This document shows positions 1-8,097 of a stretch of DNA of 19,036 nucleotides, piece after piece. Positions within the stretch are counted from its first letter, which is position 1; every line of letters starts with the position of its first letter. A program made the translations under genes and the position numbers. A model generated the notes under the pieces. That model did no database searches. It saw nothing but the letters and a program-made list of their open reading frames with translations, and was not told where the DNA came from. Source of the DNA: an uncultured Verrucomicrobiales bacterium (lineage in GTDB: Bacteria > Verrucomicrobiota > Verrucomicrobiia > Verrucomicrobiales > Akkermansiaceae); the NCBI GenBank assembly GCA_937969125.1, contig CALBVA010000288.1:1-19036 (forward strand), read 5' to 3'.

Positions 1-1
1 C

Positions 2-976
2 GTTTATACCATCCCTCAGGGCTACACTAAAATTGAAATTGCAGCTGGTGATGGAAGCACAGCAGCGCTCACTTCGATTTCTGCAACACTCCTGCGCGAC
101 GTCGAATTCGCAGGTGAGGCGACTTTTGACGGAGCTACTTACAATGACACCTCGGACACTCAGGAACTTGTCGTGACCGGAGCGGACTTTTCTGCCGACC
201 AGTGGACTGACGAACCCTATCTTGCCTTTATCTCCAGCAGACTTCCGAATGGACCTGAAGAAGCCTTCGAAATCAGCAGCCACACGACCAACACGTTAAC
301 GCTCAAATCAACCTTCGGTCTTCGTGAGACAACCGATCCGATTAGCGACGAACCAATCACTCCTAGATTTCCTGAAGATGTTTCTGTGAAGATTCGGAAG
401 GCGACAACCTTAGCATCATTCTTTGGTTCGACAGGGCCTAGCTTTGGAGCCAACGATGTAGTCTTTGCGTGGGATGGAACTAGCTGGAAAGGCTTTATCT
501 ATTCTTTTCTAGGTCATTGGTCCCCCTCTACCGATGATTTTGAAGATGTTGATGACACCATCATCTTCCCAAATCAAGGTCTCTTCGTGTCTCGCGTGAC
601 TGCCTCTCCAGTAATAGTCACTCTTTTCGGAGAGGTACCATCGGCTCCGCAGATTAACACAATTGCGGGTGCTGCATTTGTCTCAAATCGCTATCCGGTA
701 GCGACGACGTTGGCCGAGTCCGGCATCAACAATTCTTCTTGGCAGAGCACCGACACCCTCTACGTATGGAATCAAACCACATCTCAATGGGACGCTTTTA
801 TCGTTTCCTTCCTCGGGCACTGGTCCCCTGCAACTGATGACTTCGATGATCAAGATGGCAAAGTAATCCCGGCCAATTCAGCGATGTTTGTAACTCGAGG
901 AACGGCAATTAGTGGAGAATCAGGTGAAACTGTAACAACCCTCCCATACAACCCTTTTGCTCCCTCTGCTCAGTAA
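2..976 (+). CDS. Secreted/surface protein with internal duplication (TIGR02597-like), 5'-truncated by window edge
   Basis: The frame is open from base 2 through the GTG at 173 to the TAA at 974-976, so the gene starts outside the window and the GTG is not the real start. The visible part is acidic, rich in Thr, Ser, Asp and aromatic residues, and low in Cys, as expected of an exported protein. Two units about 99 residues apart (nt 455-597 and 752-897) share the order V-x-x-W-(D/N), then SFLGHWSP-(S/A)-TDDF, then an acidic stretch and a (L/M)FV-(S/T)-R ending, so the protein contains an ancient duplication. The layout matches what I recall of the verrucomicrobial family TIGR02597, whose function is unknown to me; that assignment is from memory. 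It has no C-terminal PEP-CTERM anchor. A PEP-CTERM gene follows after 47 nt on the same strand, so the two may be co-transcribed. Confidence 0.75.
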   Translation, partial: VYTIPQGYTKIEIAAGDGSTAALTSISATLLRDVEFAGEATFDGATYNDTSDTQELVVTGADFSADQWTDEPYLAFISSRLPNGPEEAFEISSHTTNTLTLKSTFGLRETTDPISDEPITPRFPEDVSVKIRKATTLASFFGSTGPSFGANDVVFAWDGTSWKGFIYSFLGHWSPSTDDFEDVDDTIIFPNQGLFVSRVTASPVIVTLFGEVPSAPQINTIAGAAFVSNRYPVATTLAESGINNSSWQSTDTLYVWNQTTSQWDAFIVSFLGHWSPATDDFDDQDGKVIPANSAMFVTRGTAISGESGETVTTLPYNPFAPSAQ

Positions 977-1023
977 TTGCTCACTGAAATCATACAACCT
1001 CTTCCAATTACGATATTAATTTC

Positions 1024-1698
1024 ATGAAATCCATCCTATCAATCATCCCAATTTGCGCCTTGGGACTCGGAACTCAAAGCACGAGCGCTGCAACCTTTTC
1101 CCTCAGCACTGCTTCGGCATGGTCTTTTTATGACGACGCTGCCCAAACATCACCACTTGCCGCTGGATCCGTAGTCCAAGTTGGATTTTTCCTCGGTATT
1201 GATGCCACCACAAACCCCAGCACTTTCACAGAGGAGCAATGGAACACCTTTACCCCAATCGTGGGCATCGGGTCGCTTAACCCAATGCAGACACTGGCCA
1301 TTCGTTTTGCCAATGTTGATAATCCATCCGTATTTGGCGGAGCATTTGCTTTCACCGATGCAGATGACACTCCGTTTGGAACGACTGATCCAATTCGTTT
1401 GGGTTTCCGAATCTTCGACTCTGAGGACCCAACTCAAGGTGAGTTTAACACTGTTTCAAATTTTGAAGACGCCTGGGTCCTTACGAATCAGAACCAACAA
1501 GACACCGATCAAGGCCCTATCCTGAGAATTGGTCGCTCGGCAGGTGACACAACTCCGGGTGACAGCAACCCTCGGCTTGCGTGGCAAGATGACTCCAGCC
1601 CCTTTGCAACCACCATTCAAGTCGTCCCCGAGCCCAGCACTTCGCTTACCGCTCTTCTGGGACTTGGCCTTCTGATTGGAGCACGTCGCCGGAAGTAA
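1024..1698 (+). CDS. PEP-CTERM sorting domain protein
   Basis: This is a 224-residue exported protein. Residues 1-22 form a signal peptide (Lys at position 3, hydrophobic core, cleavage likely after STSA). Residues 201-224 form a PEP-CTERM signal: VPEPST at 201-206, a hydrophobic Leu/Gly segment, then a basic RRRK end. In known systems this tail is recognised by an exosortase, which cleaves and attaches the protein to the envelope or releases it outside. The middle is beta-rich, acidic and Cys-poor, with no domain I recognise. No exosortase or exopolysaccharide genes are in the window, so the sorting enzyme must be encoded elsewhere. The start follows an AT-rich leader with no Shine-Dalgarno sequence. 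A hairpin terminator follows 22 nt after the stop. Confidence 0.9.
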   Translation: MKSILSIIPICALGLGTQSTSAATFSLSTASAWSFYDDAAQTSPLAAGSVVQVGFFLGIDATTNPSTFTEEQWNTFTPIVGIGSLNPMQTLAIRFANVDNPSVFGGAFAFTDADDTPFGTTDPIRLGFRIFDSEDPTQGEFNTVSNFEDAWVLTNQNQQDTDQGPILRIGRSAGDTTPGDSNPRLAWQDDSSPFATTIQVVPEPSTSLTALLGLGLLIGARRRK

Positions 1699-1720
1699 TT
1701 CTTTAGTCAGAAAATATTTC

Positions 1721-1757
1721 AAAAGCCTCCGCCCTCCGGGTCGGGGGCTTTTTTCTT
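1721..1757 (+). terminator. Rho-independent terminator after the PEP-CTERM gene
   Basis: The outer arms AAGCCTCCG (1723-1731) and CGGGGGCTT (1742-1750) pair with one G-U wobble. Inside, CCC and GGG pair around a TCC loop with one bulged T. A T-rich tail follows (1749-1757). The wobble is a pair only in plus-strand RNA (C-A on the other strand), so the main client is the PEP-CTERM gene. A run of A on the left could let it also stop the converging helicase transcript. Confidence 0.75.
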
Positions 1758-1774
1758 TCTCTGGGACTTCTCTC

Positions 1775-3766
1775 CTACTCCTCCAGCATCGCGGCCATGC
1801 CGCTGAAGAAGCCACGGAGTTCATCGTCGGAGGCCTCCGCGCCCATGATGTCATCGTAGTCCTCTTCCTGGATCCAGTCTTCCTTGAGCTCCGGAATGAA
1901 GCTACTGGGCTCACAGGCCTCTTCCTTCCCCCACTTCACACGAGTGGAGCAGTAAGTCATCGTCATGCGTTCCTTGGCGCGGGTGATACCGACGTAGAGA
2001 AGGCGGCGCTCCTCATCACGGGTCCCCTCCTCCACACTCCGCTTATGGGGCAGGATTCCCTCCTCCAACCCCACCAGGTAGACCACGGGATATTCGAGCC
2101 CCTTCGCGGCGTGCAGTGTGATGAGAGTGACTCCGCTTTTCTTATCGAGGTCGTCATCGCGGTCAGTATCCAGCGCAGCTCGATCCAGAAAATCGCCGAG
2201 AGATTTGCCTTTTTTGATCGCGTTGGTGATGGAGGCAACTGTCTCGCTGACAGCCTCGCGTCGAGTGTCCTTTTCTTTATCGGTTTTACATTGGCGCATC
2301 AACCACTCGATGAAGTCCATTTCAATGAGCCACTCATTGACCACCACGCCGGCGTTTTCGCCATCCACGATGCGGCGGCGGGCCTTTTCGGCCTGCTCGA
2401 TGAAGCTGCGAATCGCGGTGACGACCTTGGTGGAGAGCTGGGCGAGGAAATCTTCATCAGTCAGCGTTTTCCAGATCCCCTGGTCCTTTTCACGGCTCCA
2501 CTCGACCGCGGCCATCGAGGTGGTATTACCAATGCCGCGCGGAGGCGTATTGAGCACGCGGAGGAGCGGGAGATCGAGGTCGGGATTATCGATGACCTGG
2601 GCATAGCTGAGAATATCCTTCACCTCCTTCCGGTCGTAGAAGCTCTGCGCGCCGACCATGCGGTAGGGTATCTTGGCCTCTCGCAGGGACTCCTCAACCA
2701 CCCGGATCTGGCCGTTGGTGCGGAAGAGGATGGCAAAGTCCTCCAACACGCGCCCGTCTTCGCGGGTGGAATTGATCTCAGTAACAATCCAGTCCGCCTC
2801 TTCCTTATCACCAGGCATTGAGACGAGGCGGACGAGGTCACCTCCGGGGATTGTGTAGCGGAGTTCCTTTTCGCGACGACCGGTGTTGTTCTTAATGACA
2901 CCGTTTGCGACTTCGAGAATGGCTTGGGAGCTGCGGTAGTTTTCTTCAAGGCGGATGATTTTGGGATCCGGGAAGAATTTTTCGAACTGGAGGATATTTG
3001 CGACTTCCGCGCCCCGCCAGCCATAGATCGATTGGTCATCATCACCAACCACGCAGATGTTGTAGGGCGCGGCTACGAGCTGCTGGAGGAGCTGCATCTG
3101 GAGACCGTTGGTGTCTTGAAACTCATCGACAGTCACGAAGCGAAAGCGATCCTGCCAGTAAGCTCGGACATCGGCGTGCTCGCGGAGGACACGCTCGCCG
3201 AGGATGAGGAGATCATCGAAATCGATAGCATTTTGGGCGCGGAGTTCGTTCTGATAGGCCACCGCGATCTCGGCGACGAGGTCGTCCTGGATGCTGGTGA
3301 GCGGCTTCCCCGCGCTCTTACACTTCGAGATCTCCGACATCACCTCGCCGGGCTTCAGATTGATCTTCGCCCCGCCTTTCCGGACGATGAGCTGGCGGAT
3401 CATGCCGGTCTGGTCACCACCTGCCATGATGGCGAACTTCTTCCGGTATCCGAGGGCAGTGATGTCACGTTTCAGTATGCGGAGGCAGAGCGAGTGAAAG
3501 GTGCAGACGGTAAGAGCCTTGCCGCGCTTTTTACCGACCATGTCAATGACCCGCTCCGCCATCTCATTGGCGGATTTATTGGTAAAGGTCACCGCGAGGA
3601 CATTCTCCGCGGCTACGCCATTTTCCAGCAGGGCAGACATGCGGCAGGTCACGGTACGCGTCTTGCCGGTCCCGGCTCCGGCAAGGATGAGAACGGGACC
3701 ATTGAGACACATCACGGCCTCCCGCTGCGCCTTGTTCAGTGAAGTGATATCGAAGCCCGCTGACAC
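1775..3766 (-). CDS. ATP-dependent 3'-5' DNA helicase, Rep/UvrD/PcrA type (SF1A)
   Basis: This 663-residue superfamily 1A helicase moves 3'-5' on single-stranded DNA and acts in replication restart or repair. All core motifs are intact: Walker A AGAGTGKT (29-36), motif Ia TFTNKSANEM (60-69), Walker B DEFQD (214-218), motif III QSIYGWRG (245-252), motif IV ENYRS (275-279), motif V TLHAAKGLE (550-558) and motif VI YVGITRAKE (591-599). Length, the VGLEEGILPHKRS-(V)-EEG segment and the short acidic C-terminus look closer to E. coli Rep (about 670 residues) than to the longer UvrD or PcrA, but the subfamily is a judgement from memory. The start is GTG at 3764-3766, nine residues before the usual N-terminal Gln-motif region. 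No good ribosome site precedes it. It is divergent from the DUF5069-like gene across 174 nt. Confidence 0.93.
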   Translation of the reverse strand: MSAGFDITSLNKAQREAVMCLNGPVLILAGAGTGKTRTVTCRMSALLENGVAAENVLAVTFTNKSANEMAERVIDMVGKKRGKALTVCTFHSLCLRILKRDITALGYRKKFAIMAGGDQTGMIRQLIVRKGGAKINLKPGEVMSEISKCKSAGKPLTSIQDDLVAEIAVAYQNELRAQNAIDFDDLLILGERVLREHADVRAYWQDRFRFVTVDEFQDTNGLQMQLLQQLVAAPYNICVVGDDDQSIYGWRGAEVANILQFEKFFPDPKIIRLEENYRSSQAILEVANGVIKNNTGRREKELRYTIPGGDLVRLVSMPGDKEEADWIVTEINSTREDGRVLEDFAILFRTNGQIRVVEESLREAKIPYRMVGAQSFYDRKEVKDILSYAQVIDNPDLDLPLLRVLNTPPRGIGNTTSMAAVEWSREKDQGIWKTLTDEDFLAQLSTKVVTAIRSFIEQAEKARRRIVDGENAGVVVNEWLIEMDFIEWLMRQCKTDKEKDTRREAVSETVASITNAIKKGKSLGDFLDRAALDTDRDDDLDKKSGVTLITLHAAKGLEYPVVYLVGLEEGILPHKRSVEEGTRDEERRLLYVGITRAKERMTMTYCSTRVKWGKEEACEPSSFIPELKEDWIQEEDYDDIMGAEASDDELRGFFSGMAAMLEE

Positions 3767-3940
3767 GTGCCGAGAAAACCCGCCCGCTCCGCAAAACGCA
3801 AGCCAAGGAAAGGGTAGGAGATGTCATCACTTATGATTTGCCACAATGAGTGCCCTCCGTTAAGACTCGCCGCAAGTTGCGCGGAGGCATTCCAGCCACC
3901 GCCTTCCTTCTTAACTGAAACCAAAAACTAAACTTAAGCA

Positions 3941-4381
3941 ATGAGCCAAATCATTCCTACCATCACTTCCGGTATCGCAGGCCCTCTCGGCGTCCTTCAC
4001 CTGCCACGTCTCTGGCAGAAGGCTTCTCTTGACGCTGTCGGCAAGCTTCACAGCGACTACCCCGCAGCCGGAGCTGGCTTCGACCAGATGACTCTCGATG
4101 CCCTCGGTATCGAGCGTGAGGCTTTCCTCGACTACGTGAAGGCCAACAAGCCTTCCTACACCCAGTGCGAGCAGTGGATCCTCGACCAAAAGGGCGGATC
4201 CCTCGACGCCGAGGCTGTCGACAAGCACAACGCTGCTGTCGTCGGCTACAACCACGACGACGCGACCCGTGGAGCGATCCTCTCCGCTGTGGGCATCGCC
4301 GACACCGGTGCGATCCTCGACGCCGTCAACCTCAACAACCTTGAGGACTGGCAGGACTTCTACGCGGCTGAAATCAAGTAA
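3941..4381 (+). CDS. Small DUF5069-like protein, probably highly expressed
   Basis: This 146-residue soluble acidic protein has no signal peptide or membrane segment. The LHLPRLWQKA start (about residues 19-28), the ALGIEREAFLDYVK segment (about 54-67) and the later W-x-x-D plus D-(K)-HN pattern resemble the DUF5069 family of Verrucomicrobia and Planctomycetes, whose role is unknown; the family name is from memory. Codon use is strikingly biased to C-ending codons (CTC, GTC, GAC, AAC, TAC), much more than in neighbours, which suggests a strongly expressed housekeeping protein. It stands alone, with 174 nt of upstream sequence shared with the divergent helicase gene and a strong terminator 16 nt after the stop. 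The leader contains the palindrome CGCAA-G-TTGCG (3871-3881). Only TAAG lies just before the ATG, so the Shine-Dalgarno match is poor. Confidence 0.88.
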   Translation: MSQIIPTITSGIAGPLGVLHLPRLWQKASLDAVGKLHSDYPAAGAGFDQMTLDALGIEREAFLDYVKANKPSYTQCEQWILDQKGGSLDAEAVDKHNAAVVGYNHDDATRGAILSAVGIADTGAILDAVNLNNLEDWQDFYAAEIK

Positions 4382-4397
4382 TTGATTTTCCCTTTTC

Positions 4398-4433
4398 AAA
4401 AACTCCGGCGGCTTCGGTCGTCGGAGTTTTTTT
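4398..4433 (+). terminator. Very stable UUCG-capped intrinsic terminator
   Basis: The left arm AAAACTCCGGCG (4399-4410) pairs with CGTCGGAGTTTT (4419-4430) with one G-U. The stem continues inward through a G-U and a C-G pair to a C(UUCG)G tetraloop, about 14 bp in all. A run of seven T (4427-4433) overlaps the stem end. Both wobbles pair only in plus-strand RNA, so it mainly serves the DUF5069-like gene. The A-run on the left gives weak bidirectional potential for the converging transglutaminase operon, which ends at 4447. Confidence 0.9.
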
Positions 4434-4446
4434 GTGCCCACCCTTC

Positions 4447-6621
4447 TCAGCGCGAGCGCATCGCCCTCTTCAATGAATCGATCCCGGCATGGAGGTCTTT
4501 CAATTCCGCCTCATCCGGTTCACCAGGTTTAAAGACGAGTCGCTGATACTGAGCAATGAAGTCTCCAGAGTTGGCCGGAAGATGCTCGCGGAGCCATTGC
4601 CCCATCGTGACCGAGGACGGACGCAGCCCCACCCGGCGGGCGAGCCATTTTTCGAAGTCCTTCAGAACGCCCTGTTTCCGGAGTAACTGTTCCCAATCTC
4701 CGCCACGGTTTTTCTGATCCCGTCCTCTCGTGACGATGAGACGGATGATCAAAAAGGAAACCAAGCCGACTGCGAGCACGACGAGAACAATCTTAGTGAT
4801 CAATGCCACCATCGGACGAGCGAACCACAGGATGGCGGCGGAGCGAACGCTCTGGAACCAATCGGCCACGCCCTGCATCCAGCCGTGATCGCCTGCGGAG
4901 GACAGCCAATCCGGCGGAGTGAGATCGACCTCCATCCACTCCCCTCCCCGACACCGCCAGAGGGGTGGCCTTCCTTCCTCGGCCTCATTCACCCATTCCC
5001 CGCCAACATAAACCTGCGCCCAGGCGTGGGCGTGTTCACCACGGAGAATCCACTCTCCCTCATCATCACCGCGCTCCTGCACCGCGTAGCCCACGACATA
5101 GCGGCTAGGCACGCCGATCGCCCGGTAAACCATCGCGGTGGCGCTGGCGAAGTATTCGCAGTGCCCTTCCTTCATCTCATTCAGAAAGTAACTCACCGGA
5201 GGGTGCCCATAAGTGGAGCGCAGGAAGGTAGTGTATTTGAAATCCTTCACAAAAACCTCCGTCAACCTACTGCGGATATCAATGACCTCCTCCCGTGAAA
5301 AGACACGCGGCTTTGGAGCGGGAAAGGTGAGCTCAGTGCGGAAACGATCTCGCCCGCGCGGTGGGCGGACTTCCTTGGCCACCTCCAGGCCGAGGCTTTC
5401 GATGAATTTCTTGAGTCCCTCTTCCTCGCCCGATGGTAGGGAGAAATCACGCATCGAGGGATCGTGATCAGGGCGTCGTTCCTCCGTATCGAATGAGATT
5501 CCAATTCCCGCAGCACCATGGTCCGGTTCATCGATCTGCGTGGTCCCCAGCGAGTTCACCGCGAGAGTGACAGCCTTCACGCCCGAAAACATGCGCGTGC
5601 CGGGGGCCGTGGGGACGATGGTGGGATCCGCTACCAGACCGGTGAGCTTGCCGGAGCCACGGCGATCACGGGAGCGGTCTTCCTCCTGATAGAAATAAGT
5701 CTGCTCTCCTTCCTTCACCAGCTTGATGAAATCACCACCGGCATCGCGGTCCGGATCCATTTTTTCGCTGAAAACGCGCGCCCGTCGCTTGGCTTGCCAC
5801 CCTTTCTCGAGGGGCACATTGTAAGCCGCGAGACGAAGGCGGTTAGGCCGCTTTCCGGACTCATGGTGATATCGCCAGTCGATGCTTTTGCTAAGCTGGA
5901 GCTTTGTGACCTCGCCGATAGCAGTTCGCGTTTCCATACTCAATTCCCGCTCGTTTCCGGGCCGGAAGGAATTCATCATCACATAGCGGTAAGCCGCCAG
6001 AACTCCCATTACCATGAGGGCCGCCACACTAAGGGAGAGGGAATAGGCCACCAGCCAAGCAACGGGACGTTGGCGGGAACCTCGCAGGCAAAAAACCGAA
6101 ATTCCCAGAATGATGGCCAAGCCAATGCCATACCGCTGCATATCCGCACTCCCCATGCCGGTGCAGATGAGAAGCAGGAGGAGAAAAGGATAACCCAGTT
6201 GAAAAAGATTCAGCCGCACCGCACGGCCCTCTCTCCGATCCGCTGCCAGTTTCCGGCGAGCGATGAATGAGAAGGTAGTCACCGGGATGCCGTGATCCGA
6301 GGCATACTGCTGGGCCAGACCCAGCGGCATCATGACAAAAGGCAGCCAGGCCAAAAGAAGGAGGTAATTATCTACCAATCTTTCCTCGGACTGACTGATG
6401 AAGACCGCGAGAACGATCAGAAAAAGCATGCAGAGCTGCCACGCGCGGGCGAAGCCCTTTTCCCCAAAGTGCCAGCGCAACGGAAGCCAGTGACGAGCCT
6501 CGAAGAAGATGGCGGCGATGAAGCCGGCCACCGCCTGCTCCTGAATCGCGCCCCAAAAGAGAAAGCCCACTCCGAGAAGGAGGCGCGGCGGTGACTTAAA
6601 GATGACTTTTCCTTCGGTCAT
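4447..6621 (-). CDS. TgpA-like membrane transglutaminase/cysteine peptidase-fold protein
   Basis: This 724-residue integral membrane protein has about six hydrophobic segments in residues 11-212, then an extracytoplasmic region, then a transglutaminase core with the complete triad: Cys488 (in GHCEYFASA), His532 (HAHAW) and Asp566 (VDLTP). A further membrane helix lies near 608-630, followed by a cytoplasmic DUF4129-like tail. This order is that of the TgpA/DUF3488-transglutaminase family; P. aeruginosa TgpA is essential, but its substrate is unresolved. Between His and Asp is a short extra loop (about 545-560) with a Cys-containing RCRGG. The ATG overlaps the stop of the upstream DUF58 gene by four bases (ATGA), so translation is very likely coupled. 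These families usually occur with a MoxR AAA+ ATPase; none is adjacent here. Confidence 0.9.
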   Translation of the reverse strand: MTEGKVIFKSPPRLLLGVGFLFWGAIQEQAVAGFIAAIFFEARHWLPLRWHFGEKGFARAWQLCMLFLIVLAVFISQSEERLVDNYLLLLAWLPFVMMPLGLAQQYASDHGIPVTTFSFIARRKLAADRREGRAVRLNLFQLGYPFLLLLLICTGMGSADMQRYGIGLAIILGISVFCLRGSRQRPVAWLVAYSLSLSVAALMVMGVLAAYRYVMMNSFRPGNERELSMETRTAIGEVTKLQLSKSIDWRYHHESGKRPNRLRLAAYNVPLEKGWQAKRRARVFSEKMDPDRDAGGDFIKLVKEGEQTYFYQEEDRSRDRRGSGKLTGLVADPTIVPTAPGTRMFSGVKAVTLAVNSLGTTQIDEPDHGAAGIGISFDTEERRPDHDPSMRDFSLPSGEEEGLKKFIESLGLEVAKEVRPPRGRDRFRTELTFPAPKPRVFSREEVIDIRSRLTEVFVKDFKYTTFLRSTYGHPPVSYFLNEMKEGHCEYFASATAMVYRAIGVPSRYVVGYAVQERGDDEGEWILRGEHAHAWAQVYVGGEWVNEAEEGRPPLWRCRGGEWMEVDLTPPDWLSSAGDHGWMQGVADWFQSVRSAAILWFARPMVALITKIVLVVLAVGLVSFLIIRLIVTRGRDQKNRGGDWEQLLRKQGVLKDFEKWLARRVGLRPSSVTMGQWLREHLPANSGDFIAQYQRLVFKPGEPDEAELKDLHAGIDSLKRAMRSR

Positions 6622-8024
6622 TTTTTTCTGAGGAGATCCTCCTGCACGCTTCCGAATCGCAGCCAGTGGACCGCGTCCAATGATTCCTCATCCGGCTTCT
6701 CACCATGCCCGATGAGATACACTTCCAGAGCGAGGCCGGATCGCCGGAGCTTTCCAATGAACGCCCGTCTCTCGTCATCCCAGCCTGCGAGGACGACAAC
6801 CGCTGCCGACATCTCGGCGGCGTAGCGCATCACGAGTTGACGCAAATCCTCGTATCCCGGAAGGTCTTGATTCTGCTTTACGCTCCGGTCCGCGCCCTGG
6901 ATGCGGGCCAGGATTTCCATGAGCCGGTCCACCCGTGCCACCCCGCGCCCAGCGGTGAAGACCTCGGGCTGATCACTCACGAACATGAGATCCAGGAGGC
7001 ATTGCTCACGATCCATGGTCGAGACAAAGGAGGCTGCAACGGAAATCGCTTCCTCCAATAAATCCGGATCACTGGCTTTGAGATTCGTATCGAGAATGAG
7101 GCCGTATCGAGCGAAGCGCACCTCCTCGAACTCCTTCACAATCGGTTGGCCGGTTCGCGCCCAGGCCTTCCAGTGGATTTTACGGAGGGAATCGCCCGCA
7201 CGGTATTCGCGCAAGCCCATGAACTCACCGCCTTCGCCACGAACCACCGAGGCAGTCTCGCCTCCGAGGCGGAGGTCGGATTGCCCGCCGAGATCGAGCG
7301 GGGGCAGACGATAGCGGCGCGGGATAATGAGCACCTCACAAGGCTCCACCCACACCCGGCGGGATCGCTGAAAGAGTCCCAGGGGATCCGGAAGCTCAGC
7401 GCGGAGATCGGAGAAAAGAAGAAGGCCGCGTTTTCGTGGAGTGAGTTTCAGCGAGACTTCCTGCACCTCGCCGGGCTCCAGCGTAACAGGATCAGTGCGA
7501 CCATCATTACTCTCGGTGTCCCAATATCCCCCACGATCGCTGAGCCACTTCCAACGATAAAAAGCGAGGGTCCGATCAAAGAAATTTCGCTTCTCCTCAC
7601 CCGGCTCGCGGAGATAAAGAAACTCCCACTGGCTCGGGCGGGTGTCATTCCCCCCTTCTTGAAAAGCGACATCGCGTAGGGTGGACTTGCCATCATTCCA
7701 GAGTTTCACCCGGTAGTGGAAGGATTCTCCCACCGCACCGGTCTTCGGGAGGACGCGCTCGCCAGAGACCTTAGCGCGCCGAAGCACCGCCCAGAGAAAG
7801 CCCACTAACAGCAGCGCACCGACCATGGCGGTCATCACAATGACTACGCTCTTCCCGAGGTTCGCCCCCATGAGCACACTCACACCGAGCACGCCCATCA
7901 GCAGCCAGGCGGCGGGCTTGACCCGTTGCACCACGAAGTGCCCCGCTGCGCTACCCTGCCGGTAATTCCGGTAGAGCCAGCGGTCGAGCCAACGGACCTC
8001 AGTGTCTTCGTTCATTTGCCTCAT
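6618..8024 (-). CDS. DUF58 domain protein (MoxR/TgpA-associated)
   Basis: This protein of about 468 residues has two hydrophobic helices near residues 37-80, a beta-rich extracytoplasmic or linker region, and the conserved DUF58 signature near residues 266-299 (EFMGLREYRAGDS, then HWKAWART). The C-terminal half has a von Willebrand A-like look (LILDTN; later VVVLAG) but lacks a full MIDAS motif that I can see. DUF58 proteins typically pair with MoxR ATPases and transglutaminase-like membrane proteins and are thought to assemble or regulate envelope complexes; the exact role is unknown. I start at the ATG at 8022-8024. A TTG three bases upstream and an ATG at 8015 preceded by GAGG are alternatives. 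It is first in the operon, coupled by ATGA to the transglutaminase gene, and divergent from the lipoprotein gene over about 73 nt. Confidence 0.88.
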   Translation of the reverse strand: MRQMNEDTEVRWLDRWLYRNYRQGSAAGHFVVQRVKPAAWLLMGVLGVSVLMGANLGKSVVIVMTAMVGALLLVGFLWAVLRRAKVSGERVLPKTGAVGESFHYRVKLWNDGKSTLRDVAFQEGGNDTRPSQWEFLYLREPGEEKRNFFDRTLAFYRWKWLSDRGGYWDTESNDGRTDPVTLEPGEVQEVSLKLTPRKRGLLLFSDLRAELPDPLGLFQRSRRVWVEPCEVLIIPRRYRLPPLDLGGQSDLRLGGETASVVRGEGGEFMGLREYRAGDSLRKIHWKAWARTGQPIVKEFEEVRFARYGLILDTNLKASDPDLLEEAISVAASFVSTMDREQCLLDLMFVSDQPEVFTAGRGVARVDRLMEILARIQGADRSVKQNQDLPGYEDLRQLVMRYAAEMSAAVVVLAGWDDERRAFIGKLRRSGLALEVYLIGHGEKPDEESLDAVHWLRFGSVQEDLLRKK

Positions 8025-8097
8025 CAAGAAACCACACAGTCAGGTGAGTGGCAAGATTGGCAATGAGTGCCGAGCTATGCTTACTTCCCTGTAACTT

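Noticed and set aside
1676..2821. 381-codon plus-strand frame opposite the helicase
   Set aside because: It lies wholly antisense to a gene with all helicase motifs; the protein has no recognisable domain and the frame follows from G+C-rich third positions.
3838..3866. Possible promoter TTGCCA with TAAGAC before the DUF5069-like gene
   Set aside because: The -10 matches at only three of six positions; not better than chance.
3911..4441. 176-codon minus-strand frame opposite the DUF5069-like gene
   Set aside because: Mirror of the strongly biased C-ending codons on the other strand; the Val/Leu/Gly-rich product is an artefact, and it would read through a strong terminator.
5518..6270. 250-codon plus-strand frame opposite the transglutaminase gene
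   Set aside because: Antisense to a gene with an intact catalytic triad and membrane segments; the product looks random.
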